From Jatrophihabitans sp. GAS493 (lineage in GTDB: Bacteria > Actinomycetota > Actinomycetes > Mycobacteriales > Jatrophihabitantaceae): a stretch of DNA of 64,000 nucleotides. The DNA is taken from NCBI RefSeq assembly GCF_900230215.1, contig NZ_LT907982.1:3706001-3770000 (forward strand), given 5' to 3'. Made by a program: the position numbers and the translations under genes. How positions within the stretch are numbered: position 1 is the first letter of the stretch; the number at the start of each line of letters is the position of its first letter. Shown piece after piece: positions 1 through 9,181 of the stretch. The notes beneath the pieces are model-generated. The model ran no database searches, had not been told where the DNA came from, and was given only the letters and a program-made list of their open reading frames with translations.

Positions 1-138
1 CTAACTTTTGGCTGTGTCCAGCCTGAGCGTCGCGTCTGAGTTTAAGATGGTAGTTGTCTGTGATTATCCTAAGCAGACGAAACTAATCAAGTTAGCCAGA
101 TCCGGGTCGCAGCCCGTCGAAAGGTCGGTGGCTGGAAG

Positions 139-705
139 CTAGGCGTTCGGATTGGGGTCGATCGGCGAGCCGCCCACCGACTCCAGCAGCGAAAGATCGG
201 CCAGCGGCTCCTCAGCCGCCGGCTCAGCGGCGGCGCGGCGGGACTTGCGCCGTGACGTCACCTTGTCGTTCGCCTCCTGCTGCTCGAATCGCCAGTCGTG
301 CACCCAGTGGTAGGACGCCGGCAGCAACCCCATCACGATCGCGCCGAAGGTGGTGATCACCAGCATCAACGGCACTTCCGGGTCACCGCTGGAGGTGTCC
401 AGCAGAAAGTCGACCGCCACGACCAGCGACAGCAGCTGCCCGAGGAGGAAGAACCAGCGGCGACGCTGCGACAGGAACCAGCCGATACTGACGATGATCG
501 CGACCAGGTAGACGAGCGCCACCACCCCGGCGAAGGCCTCGCCCAGGCGAGAATTGGTGATGTCCGGCGGGTCGACCGGGAAGACGGTGCCGTGCATCAG
601 GAAGATCGCCGAGTACGTCAACAAGAACGGAATCGGGGCTACCCCACAGGCGATAGCACCGATGACGACGGGAGGAGTGTCCTTGAGGTCGTCCTCGCTA
701 AACAT
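139..705 (-). CDS. hypothetical membrane protein, 188 aa
   Basis: I do not recognise the family. The protein shows about four hydrophobic segments (roughly residues 12-37, 57-78, 86-101 and 114-132), then a charged, alanine-rich cytoplasmic-looking tail with a basic patch (RRKSRRAA) followed by an acidic stretch. This suggests a small inner-membrane protein. The ATG at 705 is preceded by a strong GAGGAG with 5-base spacing, so the start is well supported. It lies 123 bases downstream of hisF on the same strand, but a palindrome (728-742) and its own ribosome site suggest separate or additional control. No function can be assigned. Confidence 0.7.
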   Translation of the reverse strand: MFSEDDLKDTPPVVIGAIACGVAPIPFLLTYSAIFLMHGTVFPVDPPDITNSRLGEAFAGVVALVYLVAIIVSIGWFLSQRRRWFFLLGQLLSLVVAVDFLLDTSSGDPEVPLMLVITTFGAIVMGLLPASYHWVHDWRFEQQEANDKVTSRRKSRRAAAEPAAEEPLADLSLLESVGGSPIDPNPNA

Positions 706-727
706 GCATCCTCCTCGACCAACGTAC

Positions 728-742
728 GTAACAGTCTGTTAC
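728..742. promoter_or_regulatory. 15-base palindrome, operator-like
   Basis: GTAACAGTCTGTTAC is a perfect inverted repeat (6-base arms, 3-base centre). Further GTAACG copies follow at about 753 and 770. It sits 23 bases upstream of the membrane-protein start at 705. The size and symmetry fit a dimeric repressor site (TetR- or MarR-like); the regulator is unknown. Confidence 0.4.
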
Positions 743-828
743 CTACCAGACAGTAACGTTGATTCGCCTGTAACGCACCCTCTTGCGGGCGCAATCCTCC
801 TCGATGAAGATACGCGGTCGCCGCGACT

Positions 829-1608
829 TCAGCGCGTCGGAATTCCGCCCGCCCGCAGGGCCGCCTTCACCTCGCCGATCTTGATCTCCCCGAAATGGAA
901 GACACTGGCCGCAAGGACCGCGTCGGCACCGGCGGCGACGGCCGGCAGGAAGTCCCCGACGTCCCCGGCGCCACCACTGGCGATCACCGGGACGCCGACC
1001 GCGGCCCGAGCCAGGGTGATGAGCTCCAGGTCATAACCGTTCTTGGTGCCGTCGGCATCCATCGAGTTCAACAAGATCTCGCCGGCGCCGAGTTCGGCCG
1101 CTCGGGTCGCCCACTCGATGGCATCGATGCCGGTGCCGCGCCGTCCGCCGTGGGTGGTCACCTCGAAGCCGCTCGGTGTCAACGCGCTCTCCTCGGTGGC
1201 GAGGACGCGACGGGCGTCGACCGAGAGCACCAGGACTTGGTTTCCGAATCGGTGGGCGATCTCGCGCAGCAGCTCCGGTCGGGCGATCGCCGCAGTGTTG
1301 ACACCGACCTTGTCGGCCCCGGCCCGCAGTAACGCGTCCACGTCCTCGACTGAGCGGACACCGCCGCCGACGGTCAACGGGATGAAGACCTGCTCGGCCG
1401 TGCGGCGCACCATGTCGTAGGTCGTCTCGCGCTGCGAGGAGGACGCGGTGATGTCGAGGAACGTCAGCTCGTCGGCGCCCTCGTCGTTGTATCGGCGAGC
1501 CAGCTCAACCGGGTCCCCGGCGTCACGCAGATCAGCGAAGTTGACTCCCTTGACCACGCGACCGGCGTCGACGTCCAGACAGGGGATGACTCGTACCGCG
1601 ACAGACAT
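829..1608 (-). CDS. hisF: imidazole glycerol phosphate synthase, cyclase subunit HisF
   Basis: HisF is the cyclase half of IGP synthase. It condenses PRFAR with ammonia delivered by HisH to give imidazole glycerol phosphate and AICAR in the cytoplasm. At 259 aa it has the usual length. The (beta/alpha)8 barrel is recognisable from the N-terminal [12 protein letters not shown] motif with catalytic Asp12, the VGGGVRS phosphate-binding loop, the LSVDARR strand and the C-terminal [10 protein letters not shown] phosphate loop. The ATG at 1608 has GGAG about 9 bases upstream. It is the last recognisable his gene of the minus-strand cluster, 49 bases after hisA; hisI and hisE are not next to it. Confidence 0.96.
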   Translation of the reverse strand: MSVAVRVIPCLDVDAGRVVKGVNFADLRDAGDPVELARRYNDEGADELTFLDITASSSQRETTYDMVRRTAEQVFIPLTVGGGVRSVEDVDALLRAGADKVGVNTAAIARPELLREIAHRFGNQVLVLSVDARRVLATEESALTPSGFEVTTHGGRRGTGIDAIEWATRAAELGAGEILLNSMDADGTKNGYDLELITLARAAVGVPVIASGGAGDVGDFLPAVAAGADAVLAASVFHFGEIKIGEVKAALRAGGIPTR

Positions 1609-1657
1609 TCCTCAAGTCTCCCATTCGTGCTGAACTCAGAAAGGCAACCGGCGCGCG

Positions 1658-2377
1658 CTAGCGGACCGAATCAAGCGCTTCGGGCAGCGTGAAGGCGCCG
1701 GCGTAGAGCGCCTTCCCGACGATCGCCCCCTCGACTCCGAGGTCGGTCAGCGCAGCGATGGCCCGCAGGTCATCCAGCGAGGAGACTCCCCCGCTGGCCA
1801 CGACGGGCTTGTCGGTGGCCGCGCAGACATTGCGCAGGAGCTCCAGGTTCGGGCCGGTGAGGGTGCCGTCGCGGTGCACGTCGGTCACCACGTAGCGGGC
1901 GCAGCCGTCGGCGTCCAACCGGGCCAGCGTCTCGTAGAGGTCACCACCGGACTCGGTCCACCCACGGGCGGCCAGGGTCGTCCCCCGCACATCGAGGCCG
2001 ACCGCGATCTTGTCGCCGTGCTTCGCGATGGCTGAACGCACCCAATCCGGCGACTCAAGAGCAGCGGTGCCGAGATTCACCCGCGCGGCGCCAGTGGCCA
2101 GTGCGGCCTCCAGCGAAGCATCGTCACGAATTCCACCGGAGAGCTCCACCGCGACGTCCAGCTTGGCGACGACGCCGGCCAGCATCTCGCGATTGGATCC
2201 CCGCCCGAAGGCGGCGTCGAGGTCGACGAGGTGGATCCACTCGGCGCCGTCCCGCTGCCAGGTCAGGGCCGCCTCGAGCGGATCACCGTAGGAGGTTTCG
2301 CTGCCGGCCTCCCCCTGGACCAGACGGACTGCGGCTCCGTCGGCGACATCGACGGCCGGAAGTAGGACGAGACTCAT
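1658..2377 (-). CDS. hisA: phosphoribosyl isomerase HisA (PriA type)
   Basis: This isomerase converts ProFAR to PRFAR in histidine synthesis. In many actinobacteria the same enzyme (PriA) also performs the TrpF step of tryptophan synthesis; dual activity here is inferred from lineage only. The 239-aa barrel begins [14 protein letters not shown] with catalytic Asp10 and carries the VELSGGIRD and VVASGGVSS phosphate loops and a second acid in the [11 protein letters not shown] segment. The frame stays open upstream to 2596, but that extension reads through the neighbouring gene, and family alignment begins at the ATG at 2377. It starts 11 bases after the small membrane protein gene. Confidence 0.95.
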   Translation of the reverse strand: MSLVLLPAVDVADGAAVRLVQGEAGSETSYGDPLEAALTWQRDGAEWIHLVDLDAAFGRGSNREMLAGVVAKLDVAVELSGGIRDDASLEAALATGAARVNLGTAALESPDWVRSAIAKHGDKIAVGLDVRGTTLAARGWTESGGDLYETLARLDADGCARYVVTDVHRDGTLTGPNLELLRNVCAATDKPVVASGGVSSLDDLRAIAALTDLGVEGAIVGKALYAGAFTLPEALDSVR

Positions 2378-2388
2378 GGTGGCGCCTT

Positions 2389-2736
2389 TCAAAACTGTTT
2401 GCGATTGACGATGAAGGCGATCAGCACCGGCGAGGCGACGACACAGATCAGCGCTACGACGAGGACCTCGCGCAGCGACCAGGTGAAGAGGTAGGTGACC
2501 AGCAGTACGCACATGAGCAGCGTGCCGAGCGCAGCCCAGCGCTCCCGGTTGCGCTTGTACTGCGAGCCATGCTGCCAGAGCCGAACTCGCCGCCACAGCA
2601 GCGCCCGCCGCTCCCGCCGGTGCCGCCGCTGCGCCTCGGCGGCCTGCTTGGCCGCCTGCTCGGCCTGCCGCTGGGCTAGCAACGCCTGCTGGGCCGCCTG
2701 ACGCTGCTCACGAGTGCGGGCCCGCTCCTTACTCAT
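2389..2736 (-). CDS. small membrane protein between hisH and hisA
   Basis: This 115-aa protein has a highly basic, Gln/Ala/Arg-rich N-terminal half (residues 1-60, probably helical or coiled) followed by two hydrophobic segments (about 69-86 and 91-108) and a short NRKQF end. A small gene of this type often sits between hisH and priA in actinobacteria, and its function is unknown. Spacing to hisA (11 bases) and hisH (34 bases) says it is cotranscribed with the histidine genes. It could be a passenger rather than a pathway component. Confidence 0.75.
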   Translation of the reverse strand: MSKERARTREQRQAAQQALLAQRQAEQAAKQAAEAQRRHRRERRALLWRRVRLWQHGSQYKRNRERWAALGTLLMCVLLVTYLFTWSLREVLVVALICVVASPVLIAFIVNRKQF

Positions 2737-2770
2737 GGCGGCTCATCGGCGGCTCATCGGTGTCGCGCCG

Positions 2771-3373
2771 TCACAGCGTGGCCAGCCAGTTGCCCAGCAC
2801 CACCGCGCCAGCGTCGGCCGACTTCTCCGGGTGGAACTGGGTGGCGCTCACAACTCCGTGCTCGACCGCCGCGACGAAGTCCTCGCCGTGGTGGGCGGTG
2901 GTGACCAGCCCGTCGGTGTGGTGGACGGCGTAGGAGTGGACGAAGTAGAAGCGGGTCTGTGGATCCAGCCCGGCGAAGAGCACCGAGTCGGCCGGCGGGG
3001 TCACCGTGTTCCACCCCATGTGCGGCAGGATCGGGGCCTGCAGCAGTTCGACCCGCCCGCTGAGCACGTCCAGTCCTTCGGATTCGATCCCGTGCTCGAC
3101 GCCGGCGCTGAAGAGCACTTGCATACCGACACAGATTCCGAGAACCGGACGCTCGGCGGCGACGCGCTTCTGCAGGATTTCGCGGGCATTCACGCCGTCC
3201 AGACCGGCCATGCAGGCGGCGAAGGCACCGACACCCGGCACCACCAGTCCGGCGGCCTCGATTGCGGCCCCCTCATCGGCGGTGACCGTCACCTCGGCCC
3301 CGACGCGCTGCAGCGCGCGGTAGGCCGAATGCAGATTGCCGGAACCGTAGTCGAGGACGACGACGCGCTTCAG
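2771..3373 (-). CDS. hisH: imidazole glycerol phosphate synthase, glutaminase subunit HisH (CTG start proposed)
   Basis: HisH hydrolyses glutamine and channels ammonia to HisF. The class I amidotransferase triad is visible: the nucleophile Cys in GICVGMQ and the His/Glu pair in FHPEKSA near the C terminus. The first orthodox start in frame is GTG at 3292, but this would remove the first beta strand and the conserved [14 protein letters not shown] segment. That segment is in frame and no ATG, GTG or TTG precedes it. A CTG at 3373-3371 lies in a CTGA overlap with the hisB stop and has AAGGG six bases upstream. With this start the protein is 200 aa, the normal length. The gene is certain; the start codon is inference. 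Confidence 0.88.
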   Translation of the reverse strand: MKRVVVLDYGSGNLHSAYRALQRVGAEVTVTADEGAAIEAAGLVVPGVGAFAACMAGLDGVNAREILQKRVAAERPVLGICVGMQVLFSAGVEHGIESEGLDVLSGRVELLQAPILPHMGWNTVTPPADSVLFAGLDPQTRFYFVHSYAVHHTDGLVTTAHHGEDFVAAVEHGVVSATQFHPEKSADAGAVVLGNWLATL

Positions 3374-3966
3374 AGCACACCCTTGGTCGAGGGAATGCCG
3401 TGCACGCGCGGGTCGGGCTCGGCGGCGGCCCGCAGGGCCCGGGCGACGGCCTTGTACTGGGCCTCGGTGATGTGGTGCCAGTCCCGCCCGCCGTGCACGG
3501 TGACGTGCAGGGCGATCGCTGCGTGGTAGGTGAATGACTCGAAGACGTGCCGGGTCAGCGTGGTGGCGTAGTCCGGGCCGATCGTCGGCGGCGCGCCGTC
3601 GGGCTCACGGTGCACGAGGTACGGACGACCGGAGAGATCGACCGCGGCCTGCACGAGCGCCTCGTCCATCGGGATCATCGCGTCACCGAAGCGTCGGATG
3701 CCGCGCTTCTCACCGGCGGCCTGGGCAAACGCCTGCCCGAGTGCGATCGCGGCATCCTCCACCGTGTGGTGGGCGTCGATGTGAGTATCACCCTCAACCT
3801 GGACCCGCAGGTCGAAGAGCCCGTGCTTTCCGAAGGAGGTGAGCATGTGGTCGTAGAAACCGACACCGGTGGAGATCTCGGTGGTGCCGGTTCCGTCGAG
3901 ATTGATCTCGACCATCACCTTCGTCTCAGAGGTCGTGCGGTCGATCCGCCCGATGCGCTCGCTCAC
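3370..3966 (-). CDS. hisB: imidazoleglycerol-phosphate dehydratase HisB
   Basis: HisB dehydrates imidazole glycerol phosphate to imidazole acetol phosphate. At 198 aa it is the monofunctional form with no phosphatase domain. Metal-binding histidine motifs are clear: GFYDHML near residue 37, DAHHTVED in the first half, and [17 protein letters not shown] in the second, the duplicated fold typical of the family. It starts at GTG 3966 in a 4-base GTGA overlap with the stop of the hisDC fusion, and its own stop overlaps the proposed CTG start of hisH. This indicates translational coupling. Confidence 0.96.
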   Translation of the reverse strand: MSERIGRIDRTTSETKVMVEINLDGTGTTEISTGVGFYDHMLTSFGKHGLFDLRVQVEGDTHIDAHHTVEDAAIALGQAFAQAAGEKRGIRRFGDAMIPMDEALVQAAVDLSGRPYLVHREPDGAPPTIGPDYATTLTRHVFESFTYHAAIALHVTVHGGRDWHHITEAQYKAVARALRAAAEPDPRVHGIPSTKGVL

Positions 3967-6404
3967 GTAGTTTCTCCTTGTTCGATAGGAAGATCCAGCA
4001 CCTCGGTGAGAGCATCCCGGAAGGCGTCCATCTCGGTCGGCGTGCCGATCGAGACCCGCAGCCAGCCAGCCGGGCCGACCTCGCGAATCAGCACTTCACG
4101 ATCGACGAGCTGCTGCCAGACGTCGTGCCGATCGGGGGTGAATCCGCCGAAGAGCACGAAGTTCGCGTCCGAGTCAGCGACCTGCAGCCCCATCGAACGT
4201 AGCCAGTGAGCGGTCTCATCTCGGGTGTCGCGGAGCTCGTCGACTCGGGCCAGCAGCTCCGCGCTGTTGGCCAGAGCCACCCGCGCCACCGCCTGACTCA
4301 CAGCCGACAGGTGGTACGGCAACCGTACGATGCGCACCGCGTCGACGATCTCCGCACGGGCCGCGAGGTAACCCAGTCGCCCGCCGGCCAGCGCGAAGGC
4401 CTTGCTCATCGTCCGCGTCACCACCAGGTTCGGGTAGCGCGGAAGCAGTTCGAGGGCACTCGGGGTGCCGGCCCGGCGGAACTCGCCGTAGGCCTCGTCC
4501 ACGACCACGATGCCGCCGACGGCGAGGGCGGCCCCGCAGATCGCCTCGATGCGCTGCAGCGGCAGCGCGGTCCCGGTCGGGTTATTGGGTGAGGCGAGCA
4601 GGATCACCGAGGGCTCCTCCCGCGCGATGAGTGCCAGCGCCGCATCCAGCTCGATGGTGAAGTCCTCGGCCCGCTGCCCGACGACCCAGCGGGTGTGCGT
4701 GTCCCGGGCGTACTCCGGATACATCGAGTACGTGGGGGTGAACGAGAGTGCGGTTCGTCCAGGGCCGCCGAAGGCCAGCAGCAGTTGCACCATCACCTCG
4801 TTCGAGCCGTTGGCCGCCCACACCTGGGTGCCGCGCAGACCGTGGCCGAGGTAGGTCGCGAGATCCTCGCGCAGCGCGACGGCATCCCGATCGGGGTAGC
4901 GATTGAGCTCGCCGGCCAGCTCGCGCACCGCATCGGCCATCTCCGCAGCGACCCGGGCCGACGGCGGGTACGGGTTCTCGTTCACATTCAGCTGCAAGGC
5001 GACGTCGAGCTGCGGGGCACCGTAGGGCGTCTCGCCGCGCAGCTCCGGGCGTAGCGGAACGTCGTAATCGCTCGGCAGGACCGGAGCCGGCGAGGTCGAA
5101 TCGCTCTCGGTGAGGCGCGCCGATACCGCCGCTCCGTGGGCCGGCAGGTCCTCGGCGTTCGACAGCGCCAACACATACGGCGCTGCGGCGACCAGCGCCT
5201 CGTGGCTGTACTCGACGAGGTGGACACCCTTGAGAAAGGACTGCACCGACAACCCCGAGGCGTGCCGAGCCGTGCAGCCGGTCGGCAGCACGTGGTTGGA
5301 GCCGGCGCAGTAGTCACCCAAGGAGACCGGGGCGTCGGGGCCGACGAAGATGCAGCCGGCGTTGCGAACCCGCTCGGCCCAGTGGCGGGCGTCGCGCGTG
5401 ATCACCTCCAGGTGCTCGGCCGCGTAGGCATCGACGACGGCGAGGCCCTGCTCGAGGTCACGCACCACGACGGTGGCCGACTGCTCACCCTGCAGCGCCG
5501 CGGTGATTCGGTCAGTGTGCTTGGTGAGGCCTACCTGGCGGCTCAGTTCGGCGTCGACGAGGTCGGCCAGGTGCACCGAATCGGTGACCAGGACGGAGGC
5601 GGCCAGCGGATCGTGCTCGGCCTGACTGATCAGATCGGCCGCCACGTGCACCGGGTCGGCGGTGGCGTCGGCCAGGATGGCGATCTCGGTCGGGCCGGCC
5701 TCGGCGTCGATACCGATCACCCCACGGAGCAGTCGCTTGGCCGCGGCGACGTAGATATTGCCGGGACCGGTGACCAGGTCCACCGGCTCGATCCCGAGCT
5801 CGGAGTCCCCGTAGGCGGCGACGGCGATGGCCTGGGCGCCCCCGATCGCGTACACCTCCTCGATTCCGAGCAGCGCGCAGGCGGCGAGGATCGTCGGGTG
5901 GGGCAGTCCGCCGAACTCCTTCTGTGCCGGGGAGAAGACGGCGATGGACCCGACACCGGCCACCTGTGCCGGGACGACATTCATCACGACGCTGGACGGG
6001 TAGACCGCCAAGCCGCCGGGAACGTAGAGGCCGACCCGTCCGACGGCGATCCAGCGCTCGGTGACGGTGCCGCCCGGTACGACCTGCGTGGTGACATCCT
6101 CGCGGCGCTGGGCATTGTGCCCGATCTTGGCCCGTCGGATCGACTCGACTAGAGCGTCTCGGACCTGCGGATCAAGCTGCTCGGCGGCCGAACGGAGCGC
6201 GGTGCGGGCCACCAGCGGCACCGGCACATCGACTCCGTCGAAGCGGCGAGTCGCGTCCCGGGCGGCTGAGTAGCCATGCTCACTGACCGCGTTCACCAGG
6301 GGCTCGACGACCGACATGGCGGCGGCCACATCCACTTTCGCCCTCGGCAGAACACGCCGGAGATCGGCGGGGGCGGATGAGGTCAGGTCCAATCTGCGCA
6401 GCAC
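3963..6404 (-). CDS. hisD-hisC: bifunctional histidinol dehydrogenase - histidinol-phosphate aminotransferase (HisD-HisC fusion)
   Basis: One uninterrupted 813-codon frame encodes two enzymes. Residues 1-431 are HisD, the NAD- and zinc-dependent oxidation of histidinol to histidine, with [20 protein letters not shown] and the catalytic AEHLEVI (Glu330/His331). Residues about 445-805 are HisC, a fold-type I PLP aminotransferase, with [17 protein letters not shown] and [15 protein letters not shown], in which Lys668 should bind PLP. The two are joined by a Ser/Thr/Pro linker (about 432-444, [11 protein letters not shown]). I find no ATG, GTG or TTG in the junction that would restart HisC. In most actinobacteria these are two overlapping genes, so this looks like a real fusion unless one base is wrong. 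It leads the operon hisDC-hisB-hisH. Confidence 0.93.
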   Translation of the reverse strand: MLRRLDLTSSAPADLRRVLPRAKVDVAAAMSVVEPLVNAVSEHGYSAARDATRRFDGVDVPVPLVARTALRSAAEQLDPQVRDALVESIRRAKIGHNAQRREDVTTQVVPGGTVTERWIAVGRVGLYVPGGLAVYPSSVVMNVVPAQVAGVGSIAVFSPAQKEFGGLPHPTILAACALLGIEEVYAIGGAQAIAVAAYGDSELGIEPVDLVTGPGNIYVAAAKRLLRGVIGIDAEAGPTEIAILADATADPVHVAADLISQAEHDPLAASVLVTDSVHLADLVDAELSRQVGLTKHTDRITAALQGEQSATVVVRDLEQGLAVVDAYAAEHLEVITRDARHWAERVRNAGCIFVGPDAPVSLGDYCAGSNHVLPTGCTARHASGLSVQSFLKGVHLVEYSHEALVAAAPYVLALSNAEDLPAHGAAVSARLTESDSTSPAPVLPSDYDVPLRPELRGETPYGAPQLDVALQLNVNENPYPPSARVAAEMADAVRELAGELNRYPDRDAVALREDLATYLGHGLRGTQVWAANGSNEVMVQLLLAFGGPGRTALSFTPTYSMYPEYARDTHTRWVVGQRAEDFTIELDAALALIAREEPSVILLASPNNPTGTALPLQRIEAICGAALAVGGIVVVDEAYGEFRRAGTPSALELLPRYPNLVVTRTMSKAFALAGGRLGYLAARAEIVDAVRIVRLPYHLSAVSQAVARVALANSAELLARVDELRDTRDETAHWLRSMGLQVADSDANFVLFGGFTPDRHDVWQQLVDREVLIREVGPAGWLRVSIGTPTEMDAFRDALTEVLDLPIEQGETT

Positions 6405-6441
6405 CCGGCCAGTTTACGGGGCGGCGCCGAGCGGAATTCGC

Positions 6442-7200
6442 TCAGCGAGTCTCGCCGGCGGAATCAGCACCGGAATCGACACCTGATTCGACGCCCGAGT
6501 CGATACCCGAATCGGCGCCGTATCCAGGCGGGAAACCGGTACCGGGGTCATCAGGGTCATCGGAGTCATCAGGGTCATCGGGGTCATCGGGGTCATCGGC
6601 GGATTCGCCGTCGCCGCGCCCGAGATCGGCGTGATCATTGAAGAGCACGGCCAGTGTGTAGACGACCACGGCGGCGAAGGCTTCGAAGGCGAGCATCGGC
6701 TTGGCGTGGACGGCCAACTGCATCGTGATCACGCTGTTCGGGGCGCCGGTCGCCTTGCCCGAGCCGACCGCGGTGCCGACGACCGAGGTGAGCAGTGCAC
6801 CGACGAGTCCGCCGACGGCCAGGGCCAGCACCATCAGCGGTCCTCGAGTGCCCCGCCGGCTCCAGGCCACCGCGCCGAAGATCGCGCCGGCCAGCGCGGT
6901 GTACAGCGCGAACCGCCCGTCGGAGGCGATGAAGGATTCGGTCTCGTCCGGGATGATCGCGTCCTTCGAGACGACGTAGCCCAGCGGGCGTCCCGGGGCG
7001 AAGTGCGCCCAGATGAGCCCCAGGAGGGCGCCGACGACCACGAACGCGACGAGCAGAATCCCGAGCTCGATCATCTCTCGGCGCCGGCTCTGGGGTTCCA
7101 ATTCGCCGGTAGCACCGCCCGCGCCACCATCGGTAGCGAGGGCTGCCTCGCCCAGCGGTTGGCCAGACGGCGGCGGATAGGCCGGGGCAGAGGATGTCAC
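6442..7200 (-). CDS. DUF2567-like membrane protein with acidic repeat tail
   Basis: A 252-aa membrane protein of unknown function. After a Gly/Ala-rich N terminus it has hydrophobic segments near residues 45-65, 92-110, 118-140 and 162-188, including the segment LGLIWAHFAPGRPLGYVVSK, which I associate with the actinobacterial DUF2567 family. The C-terminal 60 residues are low complexity: an Asp-Asp-Pro repeat, then alternating Asp-Ser-Gly (DSGIDSGVESGVDSG). It lies 37 bases upstream of hisDC on the same strand and may be cotranscribed. The family name is from memory and moderately sure; the acidic tail is seen directly. Confidence 0.7.
   Translation of the reverse strand: MTSSAPAYPPPSGQPLGEAALATDGGAGGATGELEPQSRRREMIELGILLVAFVVVGALLGLIWAHFAPGRPLGYVVSKDAIIPDETESFIASDGRFALYTALAGAIFGAVAWSRRGTRGPLMVLALAVGGLVGALLTSVVGTAVGSGKATGAPNSVITMQLAVHAKPMLAFEAFAAVVVYTLAVLFNDHADLGRGDGESADDPDDPDDPDDSDDPDDPGTGFPPGYGADSGIDSGVESGVDSGADSAGETR
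6544..6600. repeat. 9-base coding tandem repeat (Asp-Asp-Pro units)
   Basis: Six near-identical 9-base units (GGGTCATCG-like on the plus strand) encode DDP/DDS in the tail of the membrane protein on the minus strand. Unit length is a multiple of three, so copy-number change would keep the frame. Confidence 0.85.
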
Positions 7201-7213
7201 GTCACTCAGTGTG

Positions 7214-8449
7214 TCAGTTCTCGATTAGACGAGCATCAGCGAGCACGGCCAGCGGAGCCCGCCACGCGCCGGGCTCAACGATCGGGTCTGCGCCGAGCAT
7301 GACCAGAGCCGCCGGCTCACCGACGCGCAGCAGACCCGAGCGCATCCGCATTCCGGGAGCCTGGGCCGCGAATTCGGTGGCACTGCGCAGCGCCCCCAAC
7401 CGGCCGAGACCGGCGTCGGCCAGGCGATCCAGCTCTCGCGGGTCGACCCCGATCGGGGCGCCGGGACGAAGTCCGAAGTCGGTTCCATAGCGCAGCCGCA
7501 CACCGGCGCGATGCAATGCCGCGGCGTTCGCCGCCGCCTCCCGTCCCTTGCCGGCCGAGAAGAAGGACTGCAGCGTGCTCACGACCGAAATGCCGGCCGC
7601 CGCGATCCGGTCGATGAGCTCCTCGGAGAGTCGTTCGGTCGGCGTGTGCGCCAGTTCGTCGACGCCGGCGTCGACCGCCCGGGTCACCATGTCGGCCCGC
7701 AGCGCATGAGCCACCACCGCCAGTCCGGTGGCGTGGGCGGCCTGGACGATCGCCTCGAGGATGGTCGGCGAGAGCACCGCGAAGCCGTCGGAGCCGTCCC
7801 CCCGATCGAGGATCACCTTGATCACGTCCGCCCCCTCGGCGGCGCACCGGCGGACGAGTTGCTGGGCGTGCCCCGCGGAGTGCACGTACTGCGCGGCCGG
7901 GTGGGCTCCCCGACTCTCACCCGGAAAGCCGTCCGGGGCGGTGAGCATCGGCCCGGAGGCGCTGACGAAGGGCAGGGCCGGGGTGGGATCACGACGCCCG
8001 GTGCGCAGCCTGGCGGCGCGGGCCGCCGACGACCCCAAGTCACGCAGGCCCAACACCCCGCTACGGGTCAGCGTGTGAAGTACAGTCGGGTCGTCCGGCA
8101 GGTGTACGTGCGCGTCACACACAGCCGGGCCGATCCAGGTCTCGCCGCCCCCGATGACCGGGAGGTCGGTGTCGAGGATCTGCGAGCCCACCGGTCCGAG
8201 GTAGGAGATCCGACCGCTCGAGTCGATGATGAGCGCTCCGTCGAATGGCTCGCTCGCGCCGCCGGCCCAGATCCGGCCGAGGAGGGTCGCGCCCCCGGCC
8301 AACGACTCGCCGACGCTCGTGGGGCGCCGAGTGCGCCGTTGGAACCGCTGCATTCGCGCCGCCACCACTGAGCCGAAGAGCCGTTCGACGCTGGAGGCCG
8401 CCGCTCGCGTGCGCAGCCCGCGCCGCTCCGGTGATGTTCGGCCAGCCAT
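7214..8449 (-). CDS. amidohydrolase family protein
   Basis: A 411-aa metal-dependent hydrolase of the amidohydrolase superfamily. Visible landmarks are CDAHVHLPDD (metal-binding HxH after strand 1), IKVIL (position of the bridging Lys in many members), VVAHAL and ELAHT (metal His residues) and YGTDFG (catalytic Asp), followed by a C-terminal small beta domain (LRVGEPAALVMLGADP) typical of imidazolonepropionase-like members. The substrate cannot be read from sequence. An ATG at 8494 is also open, but the ATG at 8449 better separates the gene from upstream sequence. It begins 13 bases before the DUF2567-like gene, whose start lies inside the spacing, so cotranscription is likely. Confidence 0.82.
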   Translation of the reverse strand: MAGRTSPERRGLRTRAAASSVERLFGSVVAARMQRFQRRTRRPTSVGESLAGGATLLGRIWAGGASEPFDGALIIDSSGRISYLGPVGSQILDTDLPVIGGGETWIGPAVCDAHVHLPDDPTVLHTLTRSGVLGLRDLGSSAARAARLRTGRRDPTPALPFVSASGPMLTAPDGFPGESRGAHPAAQYVHSAGHAQQLVRRCAAEGADVIKVILDRGDGSDGFAVLSPTILEAIVQAAHATGLAVVAHALRADMVTRAVDAGVDELAHTPTERLSEELIDRIAAAGISVVSTLQSFFSAGKGREAAANAAALHRAGVRLRYGTDFGLRPGAPIGVDPRELDRLADAGLGRLGALRSATEFAAQAPGMRMRSGLLRVGEPAALVMLGADPIVEPGAWRAPLAVLADARLIEN

Positions 8450-8565
8450 CGTGTCATCCTGCCATCTGCAAGGGGGCTCGGGTCGGATCGCCACGATTCT
8501 TCTGGCCCGGGCCGGACTGAGCCAGTTCAGCCGGACTGGCCGGATGAAGTCAAGTCAGATCAGGC

Positions 8566-9159
8566 TCAACCAGGAGCACCCGGGGACAATGCGAGATGCA
8601 ACGCGTCCAGGTGGGCCGGGGAGACCGCTCGCTCAATCTCGAAGCGCCGCAGCCGCTGCAGCGTAGCGGCGCGTCGGCGCCGGCTGATCAGCCTGACCGC
8701 GAGCAGCGGCACCGTAAAACTGCGGCTCGGCACACCGATACGGCGTAGCTCCCGCTGCACGTCGCCCCGGCTCTCGCGCACCAGCCGGCGCATCGTCACC
8801 TCGGTCGCGCCGATCGTCTGCGCACCGGCCAGCCGCTGCAGCAGGAACTGCAGCGCGCCGCGAGTCAGCAGCAGCCCGACGGCCACGAGGCCGACCAGAA
8901 CACCGAACAACTGCGCTCCGTTGACGTAGACGACGATCGACAACGCGAGGACAACCAGCCCGGCGACCAGCAGAAACTTCGCGATGTAGTCGCCGACCAC
9001 CCGGCTGACCAGGTAGCGAGCCAGCATCCACTGCGACAGTTCGTTGCCCTGCCGGAACGCACCGACCTCCACGTAAGGCCCCTCGCCCGGGTTGGCATGA
9101 CCAGCCGAATAGCGCCGGCCGCCGCCGTTCGGTTGGCTCGGGAGAATCTCGTAACTCAT
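8566..9159 (-). CDS. hypothetical membrane protein, 197 aa
   Basis: I do not recognise this family. A polar N terminus (about 50 residues) precedes two adjacent hydrophobic helices (about 58-82 and 83-101, VVGDYIAKFLLVAGLVVLAL and following), then a strongly basic C-terminal domain with repeated Arg clusters (LISRRRRAATLQRLRRFEIER). The layout suggests a two-pass membrane protein with a cytoplasmic basic domain. It is on the same strand as the neighbours but separated by 116 bases from the amidohydrolase and 22 bases from the hydantoin racemase gene. Confidence 0.65.
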   Translation of the reverse strand: MSYEILPSQPNGGGRRYSAGHANPGEGPYVEVGAFRQGNELSQWMLARYLVSRVVGDYIAKFLLVAGLVVLALSIVVYVNGAQLFGVLVGLVAVGLLLTRGALQFLLQRLAGAQTIGATEVTMRRLVRESRGDVQRELRRIGVPSRSFTVPLLAVRLISRRRRAATLQRLRRFEIERAVSPAHLDALHLALSPGAPG

Positions 9160-9181
9160 ACCCCTACAACGCTCGGCCCGG

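Noticed and set aside
1-138. AT-richer left edge as an RNA gene or operator
   Set aside because: No tRNA-like cloverleaf, no convincing promoter and no ORF; the sequence is cut by the window edge.
2378-2596. N-terminal extension of HisA
   Set aside because: It lies over the neighbouring small gene in another frame; the HisA family begins at ATG 2377.
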